A DNA stretch of 64,000 nt from the NCBI GenBank assembly GCA_000499405.2, contig HG738138.1, positions 3,398,368 to 3,462,367 of the forward strand, written 5' to 3'. Under the pieces are notes generated by a model. That model was not told the origin of the DNA and ran no database searches. It saw nothing but the letters and a program-made list of their open reading frames with translations. A program made the translations under genes and the position numbers. Positions 52,515 to 64,000 of the stretch are shown here, in pieces. Within the stretch, counting starts at the first letter, position 1, and each line of letters opens with the position of its first letter. The stretch comes from Onchocerca volvulus (taxonomy: Eukaryota; Nematoda; Chromadorea; Rhabditida; Onchocercidae).

Positions 52515-55500
52515 TCACAATAAAAGCAGATGCTGCAAAGGACATTGAACAAAAGCGTGACGTTCTGTACGTACCAATACTCGTCCACTAGTAATTGAAT
52601 CAGGTTGTGCAAAAACCACCTGAAATTGTTATTGTCATACAAAGGTAACTTCATCAGAAAGTTAAAAAAAGTTTTAAATCTACTTGAATGATGCAAAGCA
52701 GTTTTTAAATTTACCTGATCACGATAAAGTCTCATTTTGGCCTCAGGTATATGAACGTTTTGTTTAAGCAACATTGGTTGCTCACCAGGTTGCACCAGTG
52801 CAACACAAGTACTTGGAAATGTCATAAGCCGATCTGTTCGATCACCCGTCTACAAATTATATCGCAGTTGTCGCAAAGAAAAAAATAAATTTTTAAATTA
52901 ACTGGAAAATTTAAATTTTTAGGAAAACTTTAGAACTCTTCAAAATCCTCGAAAAGGCTAAATGCTCACTGAAATAAAATAAAACCTTGAAACCATAGAG
53001 CCAATCGGGATCTCCGTTATCAACAACTCTTAATCGATCGCCTAAACACAAGGCTGTGTCAGGTTCAGCTATATATTCATGAATGACTACATGAGATCCT
53101 TGCAGAACTGCAAATGATGAATAGCATGAGAGAGCTAAAATATAAAATTTGAAGAGAAATTAAAGACGAGAAGAGAATTTTGTAAACAATGTTTGAAAAA
53201 ATACCATCTGAAGAGCTAATACGACGTGGAGTCAATAGAGGAGATGGCCCTGATGACGATCGACTTCGTTCGTATTCTGATATATCTCCGGAGCTATTGT
53301 TGTAATGTAGCAGTGTTGGTGCTAATCTGTTCCCTGAAATAAATTATGATAAGATTTGAATAATCAGATAAGAGACAAAGGAACTGAGATAATGTTCAAC
53401 TGTTGTTGCAGATTTTTTTTTTTTTTCAACTAAAAAAATTAATCGAAAATATGGAAGTATTTTGAGAGATTCTCGATGACTTGAACCATGTGATTTAAAA
53501 TTACCCTTTAAAAAAAACAAATAAATAAATAAATAAAAACCGAAAATAATTGAAAATTTTCAAACTCCTCTCTTTGCACCGTAAGGTTTGCAAAAGCAAG
53601 CAATAAAAACGAAATTACGCTTGCAGAAAGAATAATGCAACATGTAAAAGTTCTTTTCCTTTACCTTAGACAGGTACCAATCACAGTTCCTGACGGTGCT
53701 AAGAGGTATCAAGCAGGCGTAGAAATTATTGAGCTTTTAGTTTATATGGCTTCTTTTCGCAAATATACCATATTTATGTGGGTACTTGTGGTCGCAACAC
53801 ATTTACGACGAATTTTTTTTTTAAATTTTTTCGATTTCGATTAATTTCATTTCTAGTTCACAAAAGAACTGACTGAAAATGAGACGTGCAAATTTTCATG
53901 GAATTTAAATTTCTGTTCCATTCATCCTTATTTTCAATAAAAATTTTGAGAAACAAGATGTTACTCTAATATTTTTTTTTCGCAAACTTTTTCAATTCGA
54001 TTAATTTTATTTCTAGTTCACAAAAGAATTGGATGAAAATGAGATGTGCAAATTTTCATGGAATTTAAATTCCTTCTCCAATTTTCAATAAAAATTTTGG
54101 GAAAGAAGATGTTAAACCGATATTTTTCTAATCAGCATTATCGTGAATGGCACAAATTTGTAGTTTTTCACTTAATAAAACTTCCTTCATTTTTTCCTAA
54201 TTTTATTTGAAAATAATCTTTTGTTACTGCCAAGATATTTATTTTCAAATAAGTGATGCTCCTATTTTTGGATAAAAATAATGCAAGAATCCACGCATGA
54301 TGAATATTATACTGGCATTGCCAGGGAATTTTTTCTGTGCAAATTATTTGGGTACAATAAATTGTATAGAAAACTTTGAAATTTCTTCAGATTCATCAGA
54401 CTTACTTGAATAACCACTTGCGATGGAAGGTGGTGAATCAGCGCAGTCTAGCGATAGCGATTTCATTTGTTTCTGAAGTTTGGGAGGACGACGCTTTCCT
54501 CCATTCATACCTGTGGACAAATTTAAATTCATTCATCAGCAGATTTTTGAAAAGTTTTGAAAATTCATATTTTTAAAAAGGACTGATCAGAGATAAGTTG
54601 TTGACGATATAATATACATTAATTTTGTGCGATAAAATCGTAATATGCACAATTTTGCTGAACAATTTCAAAAAATAATGTTAAAAAGGATAATAATTTC
54701 AAAAGAAATAAATACATTACATTGGCTACAGCGGTCCACTAATATGGCAAAATTTTATTTCATCTGAACAAAATTTAGCTAAACAGAGTAATTTACCGGG
54801 AATTTTTACTGCTCATTTAAGAAATTTAACTTTGAAGCTTAAAAAATTTTGCAACAAAGTTGGAAAAGCGGAAGTTTTTATTGGAAAAATTCGTGGACTG
54901 ACTTGCAACAAAATTTGGAAACTAATCAATTATTAGATGTCATCAATAGCAAAATAAAGTAAACGTGGAATATAAATGGTAATAAAGGCCAGCTTGAGAG
55001 GTTAAATGTCATGCTTGACTATTTCGAAAGCTTTTTCATTTTTTTCGGCGCTAATTTCCAATATTACTGCGATGTCCTTTCATTTGCCTTTTCCATCCTT
55101 TTCAATCAAATTTTTCGTCTCACAACATCCAAATTCTCTCTTTACACTTTCAGTACTTTCTCGATACTTAAGCAAAACTTAATTTTCGTGTGAGTATTAG
55201 CTGCGGACTGAAATTTATTTTTAAAAAATGGGAGAAACTATATTTGTAATGATGTGTTCGAAGAAAGGATTCAGTAGACTCGTAAAAGCAGAAGCTTTTG
55301 TATAACTGGCAGTTTTAAAAATTTTATTGCCGAGAATTCTGTTATTTGATGTGCTCTCTAACTTACTAGATAGACTTCAGAGAATAGAAAATCTTTCGTA
55401 AAGTGCTACAATCTATGGACTTACCTTTACCTGTCGTTTTTTCCCAACAACTTCTATTCAATGCAAAATGCACAATGGGAATTACTTTTTGTTTTTTATT

Positions 55501-58500
55501 TCTTTATTCCTTTCTCTCTCTTTTCCTTCCTCATTCTACGACCCTTTCTGTCTTTTCTACTTTATCGTAAGACATTTTTACCTTCTCAAAAATTTTTCAT
55601 TAGTCAGGTTAAGGGAAAAATTACTTTTTGCTACTCATTCTCTATCTTTCTTGAGAGTTATGGCGAAGAAATGTGAACTTTTAATTGACATTAAGAAATC
55701 AAAAACCTTCAAATTTTCTCTTTTGTATTGAATTTAAAATGTTCAGAAAGAATAAAAGAAATTAAAACCAAGACTTGCAATCTCTAAATTATTTTTCCCC
55801 GACTGGCCGACGATATATACAATGATGAAATTTTCAAAAAAGTCAAATTACCTGATTGATCCAGTTGAGGCGTTGAACTAATCATAACACCACGATTACA
55901 ACTTGCTTCGGCGTATCCAGAATCTTGCAGAGAAGCATCTGACAAGTTACGAGGTGACGGTGTAGCAGAATCAAAATTGTGCGTTGATGAACCACGTCGA
56001 CCATAGATACCAGTAGCTTGTTTCAGTGCCAAATAAACCGGATCTATTGCATCTGCTTTAGATTCTTAAATTTTCAAGTATTATTAGGTTGAATGAGTGA
56101 TCAGATGAGAATTTGATTTTAAAATTTAGAATTACACCTTTCTTAATCTCAAAAGTCGCATAAATTTTCGAGTCAACTGAGTTCATTGTAAAAATCATTA
56201 TTTCTAATTTATAATTACGTTTTTTTAATTAATAGCAAATGTTAAATATAAATGAGATGATATAAATGAAAAGAAGAGGATGATAAAAAAAGAGAGAAAA
56301 AATTGTTCATAAGATTACAACAATATTAGCATGCAATTAGTTCTCATAAGTTTTATTAGCTCCACGAATACTTCGTTTTTTTAAGAAAAATTAAGAAAAG
56401 TGAACATAATTAATTTCTATTTTAATATCAACGTTGAATAAACAGTGAAAATGGCTGTAAATGGAATGGCACAATCAGTTTTGAATATTACTCCGTAAGT
56501 AGTTAAAATACTGTAAGGAAGATTTGATTAGAAAGTTAGATTTTGCCTGTCTGATGTTTTTATTCTAAAGTTTGAAATCTGATGGGATCTGATGATCTGA
56601 AAAATCTGAAAAACAATCTGACGTTTTTTTTTATTCCAAGTTTGCTCATAAAAACAGTTGTAGTGAAGTTTTCTGCTACATGTGAAATATGCAACATATT
56701 TTGAAATACATTGTATTCGTAATCAATTTTTCAGTTTCGTTCAAATACATAACTCATCTCGATTCAAGCAATCTGTAATATTAGTTATAAAATAAGCTTT
56801 TTTCAGCGAGAATTTGCTTTTGTGTAGCAAATAGTGCTGCAAGCTATTGGTAACAGAGTGTCTGAAAAAAAACAAACAAACATTAGTATATTCAATTCAT
56901 TTCTGCTAAGATTATTATCATAGATATGAGTGGAAGGGATTATAAGCTTCTCATGAGTTCTTAATCACAAAAATTTTTGGTAATAGTCAAAAGAAATGTA
57001 CTTCGGAGATTATGGGCTTTCAATTTTTCAAAATTAGCAGAAAGTGAGTTTCAATTCATACTGTCACTGATTCCCAGGCCAAATCCAATAAAGAGCCCTA
57101 GAAAAGATGTTAAATGATGTTTTAAATTCTAAAGGTTTATACTGAGACATTGCGAGTAGTCTGTCATAAAGATAAAGTAATCTGACATACTAATTTGCGA
57201 AATTTTTTTCGGTTCCACCGTGGTCTAACGCACTAATTTGAGAAATCCAACAGGTGGCTGCTTTTTGCTTCCATCTGCTGGATTTCGCAAATTAGTGCGT
57301 CAGATCATTTTATCTTTGCGACAGACTACTCTAGATGTTGATTGCAGTGCTCAAATTTCAGTTTCTTTTTCTTTAAATCGAGAAATACTTGATTTAATGA
57401 TAAGCTAATGAAAATTTTTTTTAATTTGCTGTTCAATCTAGCTATCTGCCCTTAATGCTTTTCGATCTCTGCTCTTTCCAATCTATGATTTTCGATCTGT
57501 AAATAATTATATTAAGAGCAGTAAATAATATAAAAGATGCAAAATATGTCTTCGAAATCTTCGTCGAACATGTAAAGGTGTTCATAACGTTATTTTGCGA
57601 TATGTTCAGTTGATGCTGTGGTTAACAGTGCGTTAGAAGTAAACAAGATATAAATATTTTTGTGAGAAAAGCAAGTTTCATTCTCGAAGATGTGTACTAA
57701 TCTAAAGTTCAAACTAAACACTGAATATATAACTTATTTTCATTTCTTTTTACTGAATAACTCTCAAATATTGAAATCTATCGTATGTACAGAAAATGAA
57801 ATCAAACCGAAATGAATAAAATAAGGCAACCGAAGAATGAAATAATTGCTCACTGAGTAGAAAAGAAGAGGATTAAGTTTCCATATTTTACTGTTTCAAA
57901 AGTTTTCAACTCATGAAATCATCTAGTATCATTTTACAAAATCTAAAACTTATCAGTGACTCGTACTTCTTATTTAGGTGAAAAATTGCACTTTCTTCAA
58001 AAACTATGCTAGCAAAATTATTTATCAGTTTTAAGCAACAGCTCTTAAGTTAAAAACACATTGTCTTGTTGTAAGTTCATAATCATCCATATCCGATGCA
58101 AAACTGCCATTCATCTTGTATCCTCCGCACTATATTTATTGGCAAGACAATCTTGGTTCCAATGAGCCAAATCATCGTTTATCGTTTAAATTTTTGTATT
58201 AGGCAGCATTTTTTTTGAGTACTTCAAGCAGCTGTTAAAATAATCATAGGAATTTCGCGGTATAAACAAGCGTAAATGTTCGTTGTTACACTCAACAAAA
58301 CGTTGCATTCGAATAGGCTTGTGTTTATATATAGATATACCTACTCACTTTTACCTGTCACACCTGTAACAGGTAAAAATGAGTGGACTGAATTTATTGA
58401 CCACGTCTACTTTCTCCGTTGTTCATTTTTACACAACGTTTGAAATTCTTCATCGAATGATTTGAAATTTTCGAAACAACGTTGCATTTGGATAGGCGCG

Positions 58501-60103
58501 TGTTTTTATATAGATAAAAATGTGTTATTTTATAACTAGCTCCAGCTTGTCCGAAGCATGGAGTCTAGCTATTAATAAGTAAAAAATTGGTGTAGCAATA
58601 TTTAGCACAATATCAAAGCGTTAGCATTGTTGTCTTTTCTACGCCACAAATGCTCCATAAAATCATAGGATAGATTTTGTTTCTATGCTATGTTAATTAC
58701 TTAATGCAGTTCAGGGTTTACTTTCTCAAAAGCCTAGTATCAAATAAAGCTAGTTATAAAAAGAAAAAACAGATTAACAATGAAGACAAAAAGATGAGAA
58801 TAGTCGCGCATATACCATATTAGCAATCAGAAGAAGATCGGACAAAATCTCTAATTTTTCCGGAAATTTGTATCTGCTTGGACAGCTTAGTATTTGTTAG
58901 AATGATTTCAAATCAATCCACAAGAGATAAATGGAGTCATATTTTTATAGTCAACCTTTTCATAATCAGAAAATATCAGTTCATTGTTATCATATGGTAG
59001 CTTTTTAAACTTGCCTTGATAAGCTTTTTTATTCTGATCATTTTGATTAAGAATACTATTCCGAATGCTCAAGCAACTTTTCTGATACCACATGGAAAGA
59101 TGAAACCATGCCACGTTTGCCTACTCATATCAGTCATTCCAGAGTTATCAGTTGACATCGTTTTTTTTTTTTTTTTTTTTTTTAACCATAATGCCAGGAA
59201 TAAAGTGTGTATAAGACTTTTTTTTTTTCGAAAATTTTCAGACATATATTGCTCTATAATTTATAGCTCTAATCGTGTATTTTAAGCAGGTATTATAGAT
59301 GTGTATAAAAGGAATACATTTAACAGATCAGCATTTAAATTATAATAAAATTGTTACAAATGAAAAAAAAATAAACCTCCGGAAGGTGTCGATTCATTGG
59401 AGTGATCGTTGTGTTTCTGAAAACAAGTTGTTAGATTGAATTTCTGGAAAGAACAAATATTTCGGCATTTTGGTAGATCCTTGCTTCTAATAGCTGGCAG
59501 CAACGATCATTCACTTAGTTATATAAATTTCAATGGAATGAATGTGACATACAGAATTAACTGATCACTCATATTCTTAGACAAGGTAAGTAACTAAGAC
59601 AGTTCAATTAGTAACTGAGCTGTCTTAGATGTCATCGCAAGTGTCCCGAAAAATGTCATTATTCGTTTTAGACAAGGAAATCCGCAATCAAGAAAGCAAG
59701 AGAGAATGAATTTATTTGATTTTTTCTTTTTCTTGCTCAATCTTTATGGATACATTCTCTGAAAGTACCAGAAAGTTGAAAAGTACATTGATTAGGATTG
59801 ACAAGCTATTGCTTAATGAGTAATCACGGGAAACGGAAGAGTGGAAAGAGTTTACAGCGAGATATCTTATTTGCTACGGTATTTATTGACTACTGATGAT
59901 CGTTTCATTCCTGCGCAACATTTTCAGGTAAACAAACAAACCTCAGATTTCCCACCAAGAGGTGGATTCTTCAAGCGATGCAATGATTGCACGACGCGAA
60001 ATGCAGATGTCCATTTATGACGCATTCGTTTGATTTGTACAACAGATGAAGTTGTGCTGACGACATCGGAGCTTTCTCCGGACGATGGAACGTCCGAATT
60101 CAT
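52515..60103 (-). CDS. SH3-domain adaptor resembling the STAC family, 336 aa
   Basis: Eight exons join in phase: 59942-60103, 59377-59416, 55852-56064, 54406-54510, 53205-53333, 52986-53107, 52715-52849 and 52515-52619 (TGA). The N-terminal half is polar and Ser-rich with a basic patch (KRMRHKWTSAFRVVQSLHRL), DPVYLALKQATG, a Ser/Pro-rich segment and RRPPKLQKQMKSLSLDCADS. Residues about 220-275 form an SH3 domain: VVIHEYIAEPDTALCLGDRL, then GDPDWLYGF and MTFPSTCVALV. The remaining 60 residues (YRDQVVFAQPD, GRVLVRTERHAFVQCPLQ) look like a second, degenerate SH3-like fold. The order resembles STAC proteins, which bind L-type calcium channels, but no cysteine-rich C1 domain is visible. A 3.3-kb intron separates exons 2 and 3. 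The gene structure is well supported; the family name is a moderate inference. An acceptor-like TCTCTTTAAG lies 13 bases before the ATG. Confidence 0.8.
53822..54130. repeat. Tandem direct duplication, unit about 155-160 bp, in a STAC-like intron
   Basis: Two adjacent copies (about 53822-53976 and 53983-54130) share TTTCTAGTTCACAAAAGAA, ATGAAAATGAGAYGTGCAAA with minor change, TTTTCATGGAATTTAAATT and TTTTCAATAAAAATTTTG. The second copy has a short deletion. No coding potential. Confidence 0.88.
57154..57331. mobile_element. MITE-like foldback element in the 3.3-kb STAC-like intron
   Basis: Terminal inverted repeats of about 52 bp start with GAGTAGTCTGTC (57154) and end with GACAGACTACTC (57331); both include AAGATAAA and ACTAATTTGCGAAAT blocks. 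An inner partial copy (CGCACTAATTTGAGAAATCC, from 57229) pairs with the same right arm, so two alternative hairpins are possible. No ORF. Confidence 0.85.
58271..58525. mobile_element. Fragmented copies C of the interspersed repeat
   Basis: Two partial copies, about 58271-58336 and 58413-58525, share AACGTTGCATT(C/T)G(A/G)ATAGGC and a TATATAGATA end with each other. They share TTGAAATTCTTCATCGAATG-like and GATTTGAAATTTT blocks with the 26939 element. About 75 bases including CACACCTGTAACAGGTAAAAA separate them. Confidence 0.7.
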
Positions 60104-63100
60104 TTGTTTATTTTACCTTAAAGAGAGATTAAATGAAGAACTGAAGGCCAAGTCTCGATTAATATTATGCACGCTGTTAATATCATTCATATAACATTAT
60201 TACTCAATTAAATACTCCGTTCAAATTGCTGTCAAAATCCAATCATCTTTTATAAAGATTAATTCTCATAATGCTTGCCATCTGACAATTTTGAAATTCA
60301 TCACAATGTTGTTTATCATTTATACAACATGCACATAACAAATAAAGTACATATAACAATTCTTGAAAGCCTCATTCTACAACAGCTTTGAAGACAGATG
60401 TTTACATTCTGTACAATTAAATAAAAGTTAAAATACCATTGACGAGGATAAGTGGTAATTTTATTCTGTCATAATTGTAACTTCAATTTGTTTCACTTTG
60501 GTTTTTTATGAAATAAAGAACATTATTTTCAAAGTCGGAACAGAACTGACGGAATTCAGGAATTTCGAATGAAAATGATGTTTGCCAAATTGATATACCA
60601 AAAATGTGATGTCGAAATTAAACTGATAATTATTATACATTTTCGGGAAGCTCAGGATTCGATACTGCATCAAATGATGAAAGAATGAGCGAAAAATTTT
60701 GCAAATGATATTCAAATCATGTATCTTGAGGAGATGAAAAAATTTAACACTTTTACGCAAAATATTGAAAGAAGTAGATGAGAGTCGTTATATTTATGTT
60801 TAAATTTATTTCAATTAAAAAAAAAAAAAAAAAAAAAAAGAACCAAGCTGAATGAATGCTTTCCAATACGTGAATTGATTGCATCAAATACCATGGAATA
60901 ATCAAGTGAACCGAAAATTATGGAGAACAAATTATCGAAAATGAAATTTAAGCTACGGTATTTGAATTTTTTAGAAAATTCATTTACAAAGTGATTAGTC
61001 AGGAGAAATAAAAGCAAAAAAAAAAAAAAAAGGATTTACTAAAGGCAATCCTTTCCGTCTTGTGGTCTCAAATTAAATTTACTTTATGAGCTATATGCAT
61101 GTTTCTAGCCTATCATTTCTTTTTGAAAATTTCATGTTTTTTTTTTTATTCAAATTTTTTGAATTAATTGCAACCTTTATGCATCTCAATGAAAACAATC
61201 ATTGAAATGAGAACAGTCAAAAAATTTGTTCTTCTTTATGACATGATTAATTTTATCACCTAATTCTAGCAGAAGGATCAGTTAGAACAGCACATTTTTC
61301 TTGTGATTGAGTATGAATGTTCCATTAATCCGAAGTTCTCAAGTTTTTGAGCGATCATTTGCGATGAAGCAAGCGCTTTTACTGCTCAGCTAATTTTATG
61401 AGTCTGTAGCTGAAAGAAAAATGAGCAGGTGCTCAGACCTGTTGCAGTTATTTTTATCAATTATTATAGTTATGTTTTATTAATTTAAAACATTGATATG
61501 ACCGGAAAAATAAACAAAATGTAAAATTATTAAGAAACTTGTGATTAATGAGACAGATGGATGTAAAATTGAAAAATGGATTTATTTGAAAAAATAAGTT
61601 TAATGTAAAATAAGGGATCCTATAAAACGCTGTCTATTATTTTAACAACATTAATCATTCTTATTAAACTAAGACACAATAATTAATGCACAAGATTTCG
61701 TAAAGAAAAAGTTGTCATTAATCACAATTCATTAATTGTTACGAAATTCTTCTTTCATTAATGCCAAATCTCAGTTTAAAACTTTTTCGAATCTGGGGAC
61801 TTTTTCCTCTTGTGACTGTTAGCATGAATTATGACTTTATTTTCATTACACATTTAGGTAGCAAAAAATTAAATTCTAATAACTTTATAAAATTGCTTTT
61901 TGAATGAGATTAAATGACATTAAATCTCGAATTTTGCCAAGAAATAAGATATTCTTGGGAATATTCCAAATGATATTAATGATTTTCGAAATATCAAGAG
62001 ATTGTGGCACAGAATATAAGCCAATAGATATTCATATTTCATTCTCAGAGTATTCTAATTAAGCTTATCTATTCCGTACCATTTTTAATTTAGAAATGAT
62101 CAATTTAATTTCTTCAAAAATTTCAAAAATCATCAATGAGCTTTGAACGAAAGTGAAAATATAAGTAAAACGTTAACTTGCTATTTATTTCTAACTCAAT
62201 TTTTCATCTCTCTCTATCTATCAAACAGTTAAAAAGAAACATCCATAAATCGATACACTCACTCAAGTACTGTAATGAAAAAAACACAATTTTGATGCAG
62301 ACATTATAAATTATATATTTATTGACGATTCTGCTGCTATCCGTAGGGTTCTGCATTTTGCAGCTATTGAAGAATTGATAAGTCGTGAAGTGGGACTTGG
62401 CTTATACGCCTATCTTGGCTGATTGTCCTGTGTGTTTCTATAGGAACAAAAAATAGAAACTGCCTTTGATGGCAGGCACATCGAAGTATATAGAAATGTG
62501 AAATGAATCTTCGCACTTTAACTGATCCTATTTTTCACTTCAAGATTCTGATCAACATTGAACTGGAAGTATGTTTAACCACAAAACTGCTACAGTTTTT
62601 GCAGTTTTTTTTCGTTTTTATTTCAAAAAATTTAGAAAAAAAGAAAGAGACTATTTTAAATTGGCTCCATTTCTATGAAAAAAGTTCCAATTTGCAAGAA
62701 ATCCTAACATTTCATTAATCAACGATATATGTGGACATTAATGCTGCAGTTAACTGCAAAAGAATAGCACAGAAACCATTAATGGCAATGCCTAGGTTTT
62801 CAAATATAAATTCTCATATGAATTTCAAATACAAATACCTTCTTAAAGGATTTTCAACTCCCTGAACTCTCTTTAACGCTAATTTTTTTTCCCGTACTTT
62901 CATTTGTATTTCAAATTCATGTGCGAACGTATAAAAAGATCGATTAAAAATAAATTTTTCCAATTAGCAAAATAAGATCAAAATTCTTTGAGCTTTTCTG
63001 AACTTAATTAATTTGCGAGCTGTTGAGGTTGATTAATATGATTTTCGAAAATGTTTACCCACGAATTTCATCCGGAAGAGTATGCGAAAAAAAATTTACA

Positions 63101-64000
63101 GTTAAATTATCGATAACTATAAATGTAGGGTGTATTTGTCGGTGACATGTTTGATATCAAAGCTTGATACTACGATTTGATGAGTTATAAGTGATACCGA
63201 TGAGATATTGCTGCTTCAATGTCCAATGATACGTATTTATATCTTATCATATCACGGAGATAGCTTAAAGCAAATCATGAAGAGGCATATCACTGATATA
63301 TGGACGCATTTGTTCAATATCCTTTGTCGGCTAATAATGCTTAATTAGATTTATACTTGACATCCGGAAATAAGAGTCGAGTATAAATATACTAACGACA
63401 CTTCTTTCCGGATGCTATAAAGATGAGTGTCAGTAGGTAACTTCTTGGACTGGTCTTTATCAGTAAGTCGGTTCCTTGCTGATGACTGGTTATCAAAAAT
63501 CTCATTCAGATTGAATTATCATTATTGGATTAACCTAAACTTCGCAATAAGAACTTATAACTACTAATCATTAGCAAGAAATGAGCATATTAACTTTATA
63601 ACTTCTGCAAAATGTTTGATGCATTTGTAACAACATATCATAGGCTAAAATTTAATGTAGGCTGAAGTGACAGCATAATTTTCTAAAATAAGAATTGTGA
63701 AAAAAAAAAGCATAGGAATCAATTCTTATATAAACAAGTCATTTCCAACATCAGCATTTATTTTAATAGAGATATTTCTTCCAAAAATTTGAATGCAGTA
63801 GAAAAGTTAGTTAACTAAGACACTTCTTGACTAGGCCATAGAATTATGAGACAAATAAATGTTTGGTGACTTTTTCATAAGAATGAGAAAAAAAAAGTTG
63901 CAGGATTTTTTTGTTCATTTCACGCTTGGTAGCATTTCTGAAACAATTCAATGCTTTTAGAATATCCCAGACTTATCAAAAATTCTACACGATTTTTAAA
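60104..64000. other. Region upstream of the STAC-like gene, no gene supported
   Basis: AT-rich with poly(A) runs (60818-60839, 61017-61031) and short unsupported ORFs. The STAC-like promoter should lie just right of 60117. A small hairpin at 63361-63414 is listed separately. I see no exon with paired splice sites. Confidence 0.5.
63361..63414. repeat. 54-bp nested hairpin
   Basis: CATCCGGAAA (63361-63370) pairs with TTTCCGGATG (63405-63414). Inside, GTCG-AGTAT pairs with ATACT-(AA)CGAC around a four-base AAAT loop. The result is a long, nearly continuous stem. Confidence 0.8.

Noticed and set aside
1..64000. CRISPR arrays, bacterial operons or phage genes
   Set aside because: Repeats are not regularly spaced, all confident genes are intron-containing animal families, and no prokaryotic signal was seen.

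Overview
The window looks like nuclear DNA of a nematode, most likely a spirurid or filarial-type parasite (inference). It is very AT-rich, with dense poly(T)/poly(A) runs and small exons separated by mostly 100-1000 bp introns with TTTCAG-type acceptors. Several start codons lie just 3' of a strong acceptor with no upstream exon in view, as expected for spliced-leader trans-splicing. A short run of TTAGGC, the nematode telomere unit, sits near 30.08 kb. No bacterial or viral gene is visible. Six multi-exon protein genes were rebuilt by joining exons in phase on family homology; the exons are far more reliable than any single-frame ORF. The ends of terminal UTRs were not determined.

Plus strand. 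At 449-2776 lies the 3' part of a pyrroline-5-carboxylate reductase (proline synthesis); its N-terminal exons are outside the window. At 4097-4381 there is one unassigned exon-like ORF. The stretch from about 4.4 to 21.4 kb is gene-poor and holds a 1.4-kb imperfect palindrome (7081-8523), microsatellites and small hairpins. At 21430-25549 is a seven-helix SWEET sugar transporter whose last three exons encode a hydrophilic tail; read-through of exon 6 would give a different tail.

Minus strand, 60.1 to 30.8 kb, all genes in one direction. 60103-52515 is an SH3-domain protein resembling the STAC family. 50152-43408 is the 60-kDa Ro/SS-A (TROVE plus VWA) RNA-binding protein, with a charged insertion and a probable GC-AG intron. 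42246-37780 and 35756-30791 are two tandem DEG/ENaC channel subunits with nearly identical intron phases. A 62-codon one-helix ORF (36812-37000) lies between them. The order STAC-like, Ro60, two DEG/ENaC genes puts a possible calcium-channel adaptor next to sodium-channel subunits, but I see no direct proof of co-regulation; spacings are about 0.8-2.3 kb. The last 4 kb hold no recognisable gene.

The repeat fraction is informative. A short interspersed family with inverted ends beginning TCTATATAAATAAAAATG occurs at least three times. There are foldback elements in introns and spacers (41209-41389, 57154-57331, 20083-20210, 63361-63414), a decayed copy of Ro60 exon 4 inside Ro60 intron 1, and a repeated splice donor in one channel gene.
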